From Sphingopyxis macrogoltabida (GTDB lineage Bacteria > Pseudomonadota > Alphaproteobacteria > Sphingomonadales > Sphingomonadaceae): a DNA stretch of 64,000 bases. The stretch is from positions 2,917,001-2,981,000 of the forward strand of contig NZ_CP012700.1 of the NCBI RefSeq assembly GCF_001307295.1, read 5' to 3'. The notes under the pieces are model-generated. The model made no database searches and had not been told where the DNA came from. It was given only the letters and a program-made list of their open reading frames with translations. The position numbers and the translations under genes are program-made. Each line of letters begins with the position of its first letter. Position 1 is the first letter of the stretch. This document shows, piece by piece, positions 1-7,660 of this stretch.

Positions 1-2
1 CC

Positions 3-722
3 GCGACGATGCGCGCCGCACCCTCGCTCGATGCCGAACAGACGAGCGAGCTGCTGTTCGGCGAGGGTTTCGCGCTGCTCGACCTGACCGGCGGCTGGGC
101 ATGGGGCTACAGCCTCGCCGACCATTATGTCGGTTATCTTGCCGCCGATGCGCTCGGCGTGCCGATCGCGCCGACGCACCGCGTCCATGCCGCCGAGGCG
201 ATCCTGCATAGCGCCCCCGACGCCGCGGCCGGCGGCTCGGCGATCCTGCCGCGCGGCGCGCTCGTCATGGGCGAAGCCGAGGGCGAATGGCTCGCGACCT
301 CGCACGGCTTCCTGCCGCTGGCGGCGCTGGTCGACGTCGATGCCCGCGACGATGACCCGGCGGCGATCGCCGAAGCGCTCACCGGCACCCCTTATGTCTG
401 GGGCGGCCGCACCGCAAAGGGCATCGACTGCTCGGGGCTCGTCCAGCTCGCATGGAGCATGGCGGGTGTCCAGTTGCCGCGCGACAGCGACCTGCAACTC
501 GCATCGCTGGGTGCGGACAAGGATGTCGACCCCGCGGCGCTGGCGCGCGGCGACCTCGTCTTCTTTCCCGGCCATGTCGGGATCATGGCCGACGACGCCA
601 ACATCATCCACGCCAGCCGACGATGGATGGCGGTGAACAGCGAACCGCTGGCCGACGTCATCGCGCGTTCGGCGGCGAAAGGGAATGATGTGCCGGTCTC
701 CGGCTATAAACGATTGCGGTAA
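3..722 (+). CDS. NlpC/P60 (C40) cell-wall peptidase, 5' end outside window
   Basis: Members of this family are cysteine peptidases that cut gamma-D-glutamyl-diamino-acid bonds in peptidoglycan. The C-terminal part, counted from the first ATG at base 9, has the full catalytic set: Cys141 in IDCSGLVQ, His189 in PGHVGIM and His201 in IIHASR. The preceding 110 residues (YVGYLAADALG, GEWLATSHGFLPL) look like the SH3-type repeats usual in sphingomonad homologues. The frame is open to the left edge without a stop, and full-length relatives have extra residues before this point, so the true start is probably upstream of the window. It ends 4 bp before argC, so the two may be co-transcribed. Family assignment is secure; substrate is inferred. 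Confidence 0.88.
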   Translation, partial: ATMRAAPSLDAEQTSELLFGEGFALLDLTGGWAWGYSLADHYVGYLAADALGVPIAPTHRVHAAEAILHSAPDAAAGGSAILPRGALVMGEAEGEWLATSHGFLPLAALVDVDARDDDPAAIAEALTGTPYVWGGRTAKGIDCSGLVQLAWSMAGVQLPRDSDLQLASLGADKDVDPAALARGDLVFFPGHVGIMADDANIIHASRRWMAVNSEPLADVIARSAAKGNDVPVSGYKRLR

Positions 723-726
723 AATC

Positions 727-1653
727 ATGACACAGACGGTCTTCATCGACGGCGCGGCGGGAACGACGGGCCTGGAAATCGCCGAGCGGCTGGCCGGGCG
801 GAACGAATTCACGCTCGTCACGCTCGACGACGCGCGCCGCAAGGATGCATCGGCGCGGCGCGAAGCCTTGAACGATGCCGATTTCGTCATCCTCTGCCTG
901 CCCGACGATGCCGCGCGCGAATCCGTCGCGATGATCGAAAACGATACGACGCGGGTGATCGACGCGTCGACCGCGCACCGCGTCGCGCCCGGCTGGGTCT
1001 ATGGCTTTCCCGAAGTCAGCGGTCACAAGGCCGTCGCCGCAGCGGCGCGTGTCAGCAATCCCGGCTGCTATTCGACCGGCTTCGTCGCGCTGGTCGCACC
1101 GCTGGTCCGCGCCGGCCTGCTTCCCGCCGACTGGCCCTATAGCTGCAACGCGGTCAGCGGCTATTCGGGCGGCGGCAAGGCGCTGATCGAACGCTTCGAG
1201 CAGGACACCGATATCGCCTGGCGCGGCTATGCCCTCGCTCTCGGCCACAAACATCTGCCCGAAATGCAGTCGAACTGCGGCCTGTCGATCGCGCCGCTCT
1301 TTTCGCCCGCCGTGATCGCGGCGCATCGCGGCATGGTCGTCGAAGTGCCGTTGCCGCTTGCCGCAATGCCCGGCGCCGCAACGCCCGACGCGTTACGCAG
1401 GGCGCTGGCGGAATTTTACGCGGGCAGCCCGGTCGCGGTGATGGGCGAAACCCCGGCCGACGGCGAAATGCTGCTTCGCGGGTCGCAGGCGGGCGACGAC
1501 CGCATCGAATTGTTCGTGTTCGGCAATTCGGGCGGCAGCCAGGCGCGCCTCGTCGCGCGGCTCGACAATCTCGGCAAGGGCGCCAGCGGCGCCTGCGTCC
1601 AGAACCTCAACATCATGGCGGGGTTGCCCGAAACGGCGGGCCTGCGGCTCTAG
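727..1653 (+). CDS. argC: N-acetyl-gamma-glutamyl-phosphate reductase, short type 2 form
   Basis: ArgC reduces N-acetyl-glutamyl-5-phosphate to the semialdehyde with NADPH in arginine biosynthesis. At 308 residues this is the short type 2 form. It has the N-terminal nucleotide-binding loop IDGAAGTTGLEIAERL, the catalytic cysteine Cys114 in SNPGCYSTG, and HKHLPEM further on. An in-frame ATG exists at 685, but it lies inside the preceding gene. The ATG at 727, just after that gene's stop, gives the expected N-terminus. The stop codon TAG lies within the terminal inverted repeat of the element that follows, so the element may have inserted at the very end of the gene. No other arg gene is adjacent. 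Confidence 0.93.
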   Translation: MTQTVFIDGAAGTTGLEIAERLAGRNEFTLVTLDDARRKDASARREALNDADFVILCLPDDAARESVAMIENDTTRVIDASTAHRVAPGWVYGFPEVSGHKAVAAAARVSNPGCYSTGFVALVAPLVRAGLLPADWPYSCNAVSGYSGGGKALIERFEQDTDIAWRGYALALGHKHLPEMQSNCGLSIAPLFSPAVIAAHRGMVVEVPLPLAAMPGAATPDALRRALAEFYAGSPVAVMGETPADGEMLLRGSQAGDDRIELFVFGNSGGSQARLVARLDNLGKGASGACVQNLNIMAGLPETAGLRL

Positions 1654-1918
1654 GGTCAAGACCCATTAATTTGCCGTTCGAGTTTGAAGCGATTTTGTTC
1701 AGGGCGAGGAGAAAAGGCGTAGGAATATGGATATATTTCAAGGCTTTTCGACGACGCCATGGACAAAATCGGTCAAATCCCGAAGGGACGCCGAAATGGC
1801 TTCGATCTCAGGCCCGCGCGGCCTTGCGGGTAGCGACGCTACCCGCTGCATCCGCCCGCACCCGATATCTTCGCCATTTCGACGCCTCGAACGGCAAATC
1901 AATGGGTCCTGACCCTAG
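1650..1918. repeat. 269-bp element with 33-bp terminal inverted repeats (MITE-like)
   Basis: The ends, 1650-1682 and 1886-1918, are inverted copies of a 33-bp sequence starting CTAGGGTCA, with two mismatches. The interior holds a perfect hairpin at 1826-1846 (GCGGGTAGC, 3-nt loop, GCTACCCGC) and is less GC-rich than its surroundings at the left end. The core starts GGGTC and ends GACCC with a TA on each side, which would fit a TA target duplication; that is inference. There is no room for a transposase. A short open frame inside (1671-1925) has no recognisable content. It separates argC from a convergent small gene and touches the end of both. Confidence 0.7.
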
Positions 1919-1921
1919 GAC

Positions 1922-2137
1922 CTAGTGTACCGTGTCGAGCACATCCTCGACCGACAAATAGGTGATCAGCCGTTCGATCTGGCGCCAGCGCGCGAAATAG
2001 ATGTGGTTGCCGAGCACGCGATATTGCTCGGCGCGCGCCGCGGCCGCATAGCCCGCTTCCTCGCCATGCTGGGCGATCAGCGCATGGGCATCGTCGACCG
2101 CGGCGCGATCGGCAAGAAATGGGGCTGGCAGTTGCAT
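1922..2137 (-). CDS. Small uncharacterised protein, 71 aa
   Basis: I do not recognise a named family. The frame is open upstream to 2314, giving up to 130 residues. The ATG at 2137 starts a compact segment (MQLPAPFLADRAAVDDAHAL, then GNHIYFARWRQIERLITYLS) that looks helical and soluble and resembles short uncharacterised proteins I recall from sphingomonads. An alternative start at 2233 would add a hydrophobic stretch, MINLTYLFITVGN. No strong ribosome site decides between them. It has no Cys and no clear metal or nucleotide motif. It faces argC across the inverted-repeat element and is divergent from the sugar dehydrogenase gene. Confidence 0.55.
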   Translation of the reverse strand: MQLPAPFLADRAAVDDAHALIAQHGEEAGYAAAARAEQYRVLGNHIYFARWRQIERLITYLSVEDVLDTVH

Positions 2138-2319
2138 CGGGTTCCCGGTCGTTTGCGTCACGCCTTTCTCGTAGCGCCGGGCGATCACTGCCCCGTTCCC
2201 AACCGTGATGAACAAGTAGGTAAGGTTAATCATGGCGGCCGCGGCGTTAACCTTTGCACCGTGCAGACGAACCGCGTTTCGACCTTTGCCGCCGCGCTTC
2301 GCCCGTGTAGACATGGGCC

Positions 2320-3660
2320 ATGCGCAAGATCCTGAAATATGCCGCCCTCGCCCTGCTCATCCTTGTGATCGTCGGCGGGATCACCCTGTACATCATGTCG
2401 CGCCCCGATGTTGCGCGCTTCTCGACCGCCGAACTCAGCGGCCGGGTGCCGGTGATGGCATCGCAGAAGACCGAGAGCTTCCCGACGATGAACGTGCCCG
2501 ATGCGACAAGCTGGCCCGCCGGGCAGGCGCCGCGCGCCGCGGCGGGGCTGACGGTGGCGCGCTTCGCCGAAGGGCTCGACCATCCGCGCAACATGCTCGT
2601 GCTGCCCAACGGCGACGTGCTCGTCGCGGAATCGCAGAGCCCGCCGCGCGACACCTCGGGGGTCGAGGGCAAGATCATGGGTGCGCTGATGGGCAAGGCC
2701 GGTGCAGGCGGCCAATCGGCGAATCGCATCACCTTGCTCCGCGACGCCGACGGCGACGGCAAGGCTGAAATAAAGACCGCCTATATCACGGGGCTCAACT
2801 CGCCGTACGGCATGGCGCTGGTCGGCAAGACGCTCTATGTCGCCAACACCGACGCGCTGCTTGCCTTCCCCTATGTCGAGGGCGAGACGAAGATGAGCGG
2901 CAAGGGAGAGAAGCTGGTCGACCTGCCCGCCAAGGGCACCAATCGCCACTGGACCAAAAGCCTTGCCGCTGCCCCGAACGGCTGGCTCTATATTGGCGTC
3001 GGCGCCGACAGCAATATCGGCGAAGCGGGGATGAACCGCGAGTTCCGCCGCGCCAGCATCCTCGAGGTGCGCCCCGAAAACAAATATATGCGCACCTTCG
3101 CCGCGGGCATCCGTAACCCCGTCGGCGTCGCCTTCTACCCCGGCACCGACCGGCTGTGGACCGTCGTCAACGAACGCGACATGCTGGGCAGCGACCTCGT
3201 TCCCGACTATCTGACCGACGTCACCGAGGGCGATTTCTATGGCTGGCCCTGGTATTATTGGGGCGGTTTCATCGATCCGCGCGTCGAGCCCGAAGCCGAG
3301 GATCGCCGGCAATATGTCAAGCGTCCCGACTATGGCCTCGGCGCCCACACCGCGCCGCTCGGCTTTACCTTCACCCAAGGCCTCGATCTTGGCGATCGCT
3401 GGACGAACGGTGCGCTGATCGCCCGGCACGGATCGTGGAACCGCGAGCCCGTTGCGGGCTATGACGTCGTGTTCGTCAAGTTCGGCGCCAACGGCAAGCC
3501 GGTCAATGCGCTCCCCGTCACGCTGCTCGACCAGTTCCTCGCCAAGGACGGCAAGACGACGCGCGGCCGCCCCGCCGATGTGAAGGTCGCCAAGGACGGC
3601 AGCGCGCTGGTCGCCGACGATACCGGCAATGTGATCTGGCGGGTGGCGAAGGCCGGATAA
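2320..3660 (+). CDS. PQQ-dependent sugar (sorbosone-type) dehydrogenase
   Basis: This 446-residue protein belongs to the soluble-glucose-dehydrogenase/L-sorbosone-dehydrogenase beta-propeller family, whose members oxidise aldoses or related substrates in the periplasm with PQQ. Residues about 7-27 form one hydrophobic segment and act as a signal anchor. Propeller motifs follow: FAEGLDHPRNMLVLPNGDVL, a blade starting RHWTKSLAAAPNGWLYIGVG, FAAGIRNPVGVAF, then YGWPWYYWGG. The substrate cannot be told from sequence; many sphingomonad members are annotated only as sorbosone dehydrogenase. The ATG at 2320 is directly followed by the positively charged start of the anchor. The gene ends in a strong hairpin shared with convergent dnaN. 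Confidence 0.85.
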   Translation: MRKILKYAALALLILVIVGGITLYIMSRPDVARFSTAELSGRVPVMASQKTESFPTMNVPDATSWPAGQAPRAAAGLTVARFAEGLDHPRNMLVLPNGDVLVAESQSPPRDTSGVEGKIMGALMGKAGAGGQSANRITLLRDADGDGKAEIKTAYITGLNSPYGMALVGKTLYVANTDALLAFPYVEGETKMSGKGEKLVDLPAKGTNRHWTKSLAAAPNGWLYIGVGADSNIGEAGMNREFRRASILEVRPENKYMRTFAAGIRNPVGVAFYPGTDRLWTVVNERDMLGSDLVPDYLTDVTEGDFYGWPWYYWGGFIDPRVEPEAEDRRQYVKRPDYGLGAHTAPLGFTFTQGLDLGDRWTNGALIARHGSWNREPVAGYDVVFVKFGANGKPVNALPVTLLDQFLAKDGKTTRGRPADVKVAKDGSALVADDTGNVIWRVAKAG

Positions 3661-3661
3661 A

Positions 3662-3699
3662 CAAATCGTCGCCCCCGCGAAGGCGGGGGCGACGATTTG
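3662..3699. terminator. Bidirectional hairpin between sugar dehydrogenase gene and dnaN
   Basis: Two perfect 17-nt arms, 3662-3678 and 3683-3699, flank a GAAG loop. The arms begin CAAATCG, so a short A/T run flanks the GC stem on both sides. It lies between the two convergent stop codons. The CGCCCCCGCGAAGGCGGGGGCG core resembles an intergenic palindrome family common in sphingomonads, so it may be such a repeat serving as terminator. Confidence 0.75.
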
Positions 3700-3712
3700 G
3701 ATCAGGCGATCA

Positions 3713-4828
3713 TCAAACCCGCATCGGCATCAGCACATAAAGCGCCGGGCTCTTCTCGCTCTCGCGGATCAACGTCGGGGCGTTGGCGTCGGCGAGGTGA
3801 AGTTCGACATTGTCGCCATCGACCTGCCCCAGGATGTCGCTGAGATAACGGGCGTTGAAACCGATCTCCATCGCGTCGCTGTCGTAAGCCGCCGCAAGTT
3901 CTTCGGCCGCGGTGCCGTTTTCGGGGCTGGTGACGCTGAGCGTGATGCGATCCTTGTCGAGCCCGACCTTGACCGCGCGGGTCTTTTCGCTGGCGATCGT
4001 CGAGACGCGGTCGACGCCCTGGAACAGGCTCTTCGGATCGACCTTCAAGAGCTTGTCGTTCGCGGTCGGTATGACGCGGCTGTAATCGGGGAAGGTGCCG
4101 TCGATCAGCTTCGAGGTAAGCACCGCGTTGCCGAGTTGGAAGCGAATCTTCGTCGCCGACAGGCTGATCTCGACATTGCCCTCGGCCTCGTCGAGCAGCT
4201 TGCGGATCTCGCCGACGCATTTACGCGGCACGATGACGTCGGGCATCGACGAGGCGCCGTCGGGGCGCGTCACCGTATAGCGGGCGAGACGGTGGCCGTC
4301 GGTCGCCGCGGCCTTCAGCACCGGACCCGATGCATCCTCTGCGACGTGCAGGAAGATGCCGTTGAGATAGTAGCGCGTTTCCTCGGTCGAGATGGCGAAG
4401 CGCGTCTTGTCGATGATCTGGATCAGCTCGGCGACCGGCAGTTCGAAATTGGTCGGCAGGTCGCCTTCGGCGATCACCGGGAAATCGTCGCGCGGCAGCG
4501 TCGGCAGGTTGAAGTTCGACCGGCCGGCCTTAACCTGCATCTTGCCTTCGGCGGCGGCGAGGCTGACCTCGGTGCCTTCGGGCAGTTTGCGGGCGATTTC
4601 GAACAATGTGTGCGCCGACACCGTCGTGGTGCCCGGGGTTTCGACCTTCGCCGCGATGGTTTCGACGACCTGCAGGTCGAGGTCGGTCGCCATCAGTTTG
4701 AGCTGTCCCGACGCATCGGCTTCGATGAGGACGTTCGAGAGGATGGGGATGGTATTGCGCCGTTCGACCACCGACTGGACGTGGCCAAGGCTCTTCAACA
4801 ACACTGCGCGTTCGATCGTCGCTTTCAT
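3713..4828 (-). CDS. dnaN: DNA polymerase III beta sliding clamp
   Basis: DnaN forms the ring-shaped clamp that tethers DNA polymerase III to DNA. The 371-residue product starts MKATIERAVLLKSLGHVQSV and carries three clamp domains, with ERRNTIPILSNVLIEAD, DGTFPDYSRVIP and the C-terminal YVLMPMRV typical of the family. The frame runs open to 5026, but the first 66 codons upstream have no family similarity. The ATG at 4828 has GGAG six bases ahead, so I chose it. dnaA and recF are not adjacent, as is usual for dnaN in sphingomonads. The gene is convergent with the sugar dehydrogenase. Confidence 0.96.
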   Translation of the reverse strand: MKATIERAVLLKSLGHVQSVVERRNTIPILSNVLIEADASGQLKLMATDLDLQVVETIAAKVETPGTTTVSAHTLFEIARKLPEGTEVSLAAAEGKMQVKAGRSNFNLPTLPRDDFPVIAEGDLPTNFELPVAELIQIIDKTRFAISTEETRYYLNGIFLHVAEDASGPVLKAAATDGHRLARYTVTRPDGASSMPDVIVPRKCVGEIRKLLDEAEGNVEISLSATKIRFQLGNAVLTSKLIDGTFPDYSRVIPTANDKLLKVDPKSLFQGVDRVSTIASEKTRAVKVGLDKDRITLSVTSPENGTAAEELAAAYDSDAMEIGFNARYLSDILGQVDGDNVELHLADANAPTLIRESEKSPALYVLMPMRV

Positions 4829-4998
4829 TCTAACTCCGCCATCCCTTGTTTCGCGGGAGATTTCCCGAGGGGACAAGCATCGGAGGCGATTCGCAGCCCC
4901 GATTCCCGGCCCCTGAAAATGTCCACCTTCCTTAACGCACGCGCGGCGCGAGGCAAGCCATGCTTGCAAAGCATCCACTTTCGCGCAAACGAGGGCCG

Positions 4999-5499
4999 AT
5001 GCGGCGCGCGCTCTTTCTCTTTGCACCCCTGCTTTTCGGTATCGGGGCGGCGGTCCCCGCGGCCGCCCGCACCGCGCTCGGCATATTCGACGGCTGGGGG
5101 GCCTTCCGCGATCCTGCGGCGCCGCGATGCTATGCGATCGCCGCGCCCGCCGCGACGATCGGCCGGCCCGAGGTCAAAGCCTATGCGAGCATCGGTTACT
5201 GGCCGAAATCGCGCATCCGCGGACAATTCTATGTCCGCCTGTCGAAAGCCCGCAGCCCGCAACGCGAACTGCGGCTGACGGTCGGCAACCGCCGTTTCAT
5301 CCTGACCGGCAACGGCGCGCACGGCTGGGCGAGCGACGCACGGATGGACGCCGCGATCATCGCCGCGATGCGGTCGGCGCCGAGCATGAGCGTCGAAAGC
5401 GACACGCCGAACGGACGCGCGATCGCCGATACCTATCGTCTCCGCGGCGCCGCGACCGCGATCGACGCGGCGGCGCTTGGGTGCGCGCGGCTGCGGTGA
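4999..5499 (+). CDS. Secreted uncharacterised protein, 166 aa
   Basis: The ATG at 4999 follows GAGGG and begins a signal peptide, MRRALFLFAPLLFGIGAA, with a likely cut after AAA/RTALG. The mature part is soluble (FDGWGAFRDPAAPRCYAIAA, then RELRLTVGNRRFILTGNG) and ends GCARLR. The overall plan of an exported protein reacting to 'WGAF' and 'RCYA' recalls the invasion-associated-locus-B-like family, which is only a weak impression. It has two cysteines that could pair. It is divergent from dnaN across 170 bp and convergent with the LysR gene. Function unknown. Confidence 0.7.
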   Translation: MRRALFLFAPLLFGIGAAVPAAARTALGIFDGWGAFRDPAAPRCYAIAAPAATIGRPEVKAYASIGYWPKSRIRGQFYVRLSKARSPQRELRLTVGNRRFILTGNGAHGWASDARMDAAIIAAMRSAPSMSVESDTPNGRAIADTYRLRGAATAIDAAALGCARLR

Positions 5500-5514
5500 G
5501 GCCATGCTGCCGGA

Positions 5515-5542
5515 CGCGGCTAGAGACCAGACCCTAGCCGCG
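5515..5542. terminator. Hairpin between convergent genes
   Basis: The 9-nt arms CGCGGCTAG (5515-5523) and CTAGCCGCG (5534-5542) flank a 10-nt loop. The right arm includes the stop codon of the LysR gene. There is no T run, so it may be a structural end rather than an intrinsic terminator. Confidence 0.4.
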
Positions 5543-6415
5543 CGCCAGTTTCGTCAATTCGGCGGCGAGAAAGTCGAGCACCGTGCGCACCCGCGGAACA
5601 TGGCGCAGACGTTCGTGGGTCAACAACCAGAGTCCAGTGGTGTCCTCTGCCTTCGGCGGCAGGCAGCGGATGAGGTCGGGTTCGCGGTCGGCGAGGAAGG
5701 CCGGCAGGATGGTGAGCCCCATCCCCGAGCGGACCCCGGCGAGCAGGCCGGTGCCGCTGTCATATTGCATCACCACCGATGCCTCGAGCCCATATTGCCG
5801 CAGCCACGCCTGATAGGGTTCCCAGACCCCGCCGCCGCCGCCGATGAACGGGTGGGTGGCGAGTTCGGCGCGGGTGTGCGGGATGCCGTGACGGTCGGCA
5901 TAGTCGCGGCTGCAATAGAGCGTCCACGGATTGTCGGCGATGCGCCGCCCGACGAGCCCCGCACCGGCGGGTTGCTTGCTGCTGCGGATCGCAATATCGG
6001 CGGCGCCGGCGGCAAGGTCCCGCGGCTCGTCCGCCGTGTCGAGATGGATGTGGATTTCGGGATGCGCAGCTCGCAGGTCGCGCAGAATTGGCGGCAGCAC
6101 GGTTACCGCGAAAATCTCCATCGTCGTCACGCTGACCGTCCCGCCCGCATCGCGCGAACGCGCGCCCGCCGCTTCGCCGAAGCGTTCGGCGGCTTCCTTG
6201 ACAGCCAGCGCACTCGCCAGCATCGCCTCGCCCACCGGCGTCAGCGCGTAGCCGGCCTGACGCCGTTCGAACAGGCTGAGCCCCGTCGCTTCCTCGAGCG
6301 CGGCGATGCGCCGGGCGACGGTGGTCTGGCTGACACGCAGCGCCTGTGCGGCGGACAGGGTGCTGCCCGTCTCCACGACCGCGAGAAACGCCTTGAGATC
6401 GTTCCAGTCGTACAT
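5534..6415 (-). CDS. LysR-family transcriptional regulator
   Basis: The 293-residue protein has the LysR winged helix-turn-helix at residues 1-60 (FLAVVETGSTLSAAQALRVS then TVARRIAALEEATG). A periplasmic-binding-protein-like effector domain runs from about residue 90 to the end. It starts MYDWNDLKAF, as typical of the AaeR/DsdC-like subgroup that contains few effectors of known identity. No metabolic gene is divergent; the next gene upstream on the other strand is UrcA, 151 bp away. Its target is therefore not evident. Confidence 0.88.
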   Translation of the reverse strand: MYDWNDLKAFLAVVETGSTLSAAQALRVSQTTVARRIAALEEATGLSLFERRQAGYALTPVGEAMLASALAVKEAAERFGEAAGARSRDAGGTVSVTTMEIFAVTVLPPILRDLRAAHPEIHIHLDTADEPRDLAAGAADIAIRSSKQPAGAGLVGRRIADNPWTLYCSRDYADRHGIPHTRAELATHPFIGGGGGVWEPYQAWLRQYGLEASVVMQYDSGTGLLAGVRSGMGLTILPAFLADREPDLIRCLPPKAEDTTGLWLLTHERLRHVPRVRTVLDFLAAELTKLARG

Positions 6416-6566
6416 GGCGTCTTGTGCGCCATAATCGCCTTCGCCTCATTCTGCAATTTTGCAGAATGGTCGCGCAACATCGTTGCTCCTTTCGCCGCTT
6501 CATAGAGATTATTTGTCTTCCACCGGCTCCTCCCCCTCCTTTTCAGCCGGCCGATGGAGACATGAG

Positions 6567-6896
6567 ATGAAAAAGCTTCTGATCCTCGCCACGCTGGCCG
6601 CCGCCTCGTTCGGCCAGCCCGCCCTCGCTCGGCCCGCGCCCGCGAACCCGACGGTGGTCGTTCAGCATAGCGACCTCGACCTGCGGACCGAGGCCGGCGC
6701 CCGCACGCTCCAGCACCGCATCCGGCACGCCGTCGCGACCGTCTGCGGCACCGCGTCCGACTTCGATATCGAAGGCAAGAACGACGTGCGGCAGTGCCGC
6801 AAGGATACGCGGGTGCTGGCCTCAGCACAGGCCGAACTGGTGATCGCGGGCGCGGCGCGCGACCGGGCAATCCAGGTCAGTTCGATCCAGAAATGA
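6567..6896 (+). CDS. UrcA family protein
   Basis: UrcA proteins are small exported proteins of sphingomonads and caulobacters with no known role. This one has 109 residues: a signal peptide (MKKLLILATLAAASFGQPALA) and a mature part with the family pattern HSDLDLRTEAGARTLQHRIR, a cysteine in TVCG and a second in RQCRKD, which probably pair. GGAGA lies six bases before the ATG at 6567, which decides the start over in-frame codons further left. It is followed directly by a strong terminator, so it is a single-gene transcript. Confidence 0.85.
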   Translation: MKKLLILATLAAASFGQPALARPAPANPTVVVQHSDLDLRTEAGARTLQHRIRHAVATVCGTASDFDIEGKNDVRQCRKDTRVLASAQAELVIAGAARDRAIQVSSIQK

Positions 6897-6927
6897 CGGC
6901 CCGCGCCGGTGCGGGGCTTGCCAGAAC

Positions 6928-6969
6928 CGGGGCCGCGATCAGGGCACGACGCGGCCCCGTCTTTTTTAA
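6928..6969 (+). terminator. Rho-independent terminator after the UrcA gene
   Basis: The arms CGGGGCCGCG (6928-6937) and CGCGGCCCCG (6950-6959) pair perfectly around a 12-nt loop. TCTTTTTT follows. It lies 31 bp after the UrcA stop codon. Confidence 0.85.
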
Positions 6970-7015
6970 GTATGGCGTCTTCGGAGTGGTGCGCTGCCGT
7001 TGCTTCGCACACTTT

Positions 7016-7088
7016 CGTCATCCCGGACTTTATCCGGGATCCACTGCGGCACCGAAGTCAGGGACCCCGGATCAAGTCCGGGGTGACG
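7016..7088. repeat. Intergenic palindromic repeat, CGTCATCCCGGAC type
   Basis: Two 25-nt inverted arms, 7016-7040 and 7064-7088, start CGTCATCCCGGACTT and differ at three positions. A second copy of the type lies at 13332-13421. The 6970-7152 region around it contains no other feature I can see. Confidence 0.75.
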
Positions 7089-7152
7089 ATGAAACGAAAG
7101 GCGGCCTTCGGCCGAAACCCGACCTCGACAACAAACACCACCGCTCCCCGCC

Positions 7153-7545
7153 CTACCCTCGCGCGTCGAATGCCATCCGCGCCCGTGCGACCTTCTCCAG
7201 ATTCGCCTCGGCCCAGACCCAGACGCCGCAAAAGGCTTCGCCGAGGCTATGTCCAAGCTCGGTCAGGCAATATTCGACCTTGGGCGGCACGACCGGGTAG
7301 ACCGTCCGCACGAGCAGGCCGTCGCGTTCCATCTGGCGCAACGTCTGCGTCAGCATCTTCTGGCTGATGCCGGGAACGCGCCGCGACAATTCGGTGAAAC
7401 GGCAGGTTCCGTGAGCCTCCAATTCCTCGAGGACTAGGAGGGTCCATTTGTCGGCGACCCGGCCGATCAGTTCGTTGACGAGCGTTTCGACGCGCGGATC
7501 GACCGGCGCGTTGGGGTCGTAGGCGATTTTTTTCGGCGCATCCAA
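7153..7545 (-). CDS. HxlR-family (DUF24) transcriptional regulator
   Basis: The 130-residue protein is a winged-helix regulator of the HxlR family. It shows the motif set LIGRVADKWTLLVLEELE, RFTELSRRVPGISQKMLTQT then LRQMERDGLLVRTVYPVVPP and VEYCLTELG. HxlR proteins usually repress a divergent oxidoreductase gene and sense quinones, aldehydes or redox stress. That matches the divergent SDR gene 115 bp away, which I infer to be its target. Cysteines at TCRF, EYCL and AFCG could be sensors, but their function is not shown. Confidence 0.9.
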   Translation of the reverse strand: MDAPKKIAYDPNAPVDPRVETLVNELIGRVADKWTLLVLEELEAHGTCRFTELSRRVPGISQKMLTQTLRQMERDGLLVRTVYPVVPPKVEYCLTELGHSLGEAFCGVWVWAEANLEKVARARMAFDARG

Positions 7546-7559
7546 AGCTGAAAACCCAT

Positions 7560-7628
7560 TTCTTTCTTTTCGGTAACTATGGCACTTTCAGGTGCCTTCT
7601 TTCTTTTGGAGAGTATAGCGCTATCTCC
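7560..7628. promoter_or_regulatory. Candidate operator region between HxlR and SDR genes
   Basis: An 11-bp direct repeat TTCTTTCTTTT occurs at 7560-7570 and 7597-7607. Between the copies lies the inverted repeat GGCAC-N6-GTGCC (7581-7596). Just downstream is the palindrome ATAGCGCTAT (7615-7624). The whole lies between the divergent starts and is a reasonable HxlR operator; binding is inferred only from location and symmetry. Confidence 0.4.
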
Positions 7629-7660
7629 GGTGCATCACCCCCCCCCGAAAGGAAAAAGCG

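Noticed and set aside
1671..1925. 84-codon frame inside the inverted-repeat element
   Set aside because: It is spanned by the element, has no ribosome site and no recognisable domain.
4829..5026. N-terminal extension of dnaN by 66 codons
   Set aside because: The residues are unlike the clamp family and the ATG at 4828 has a proper ribosome site.
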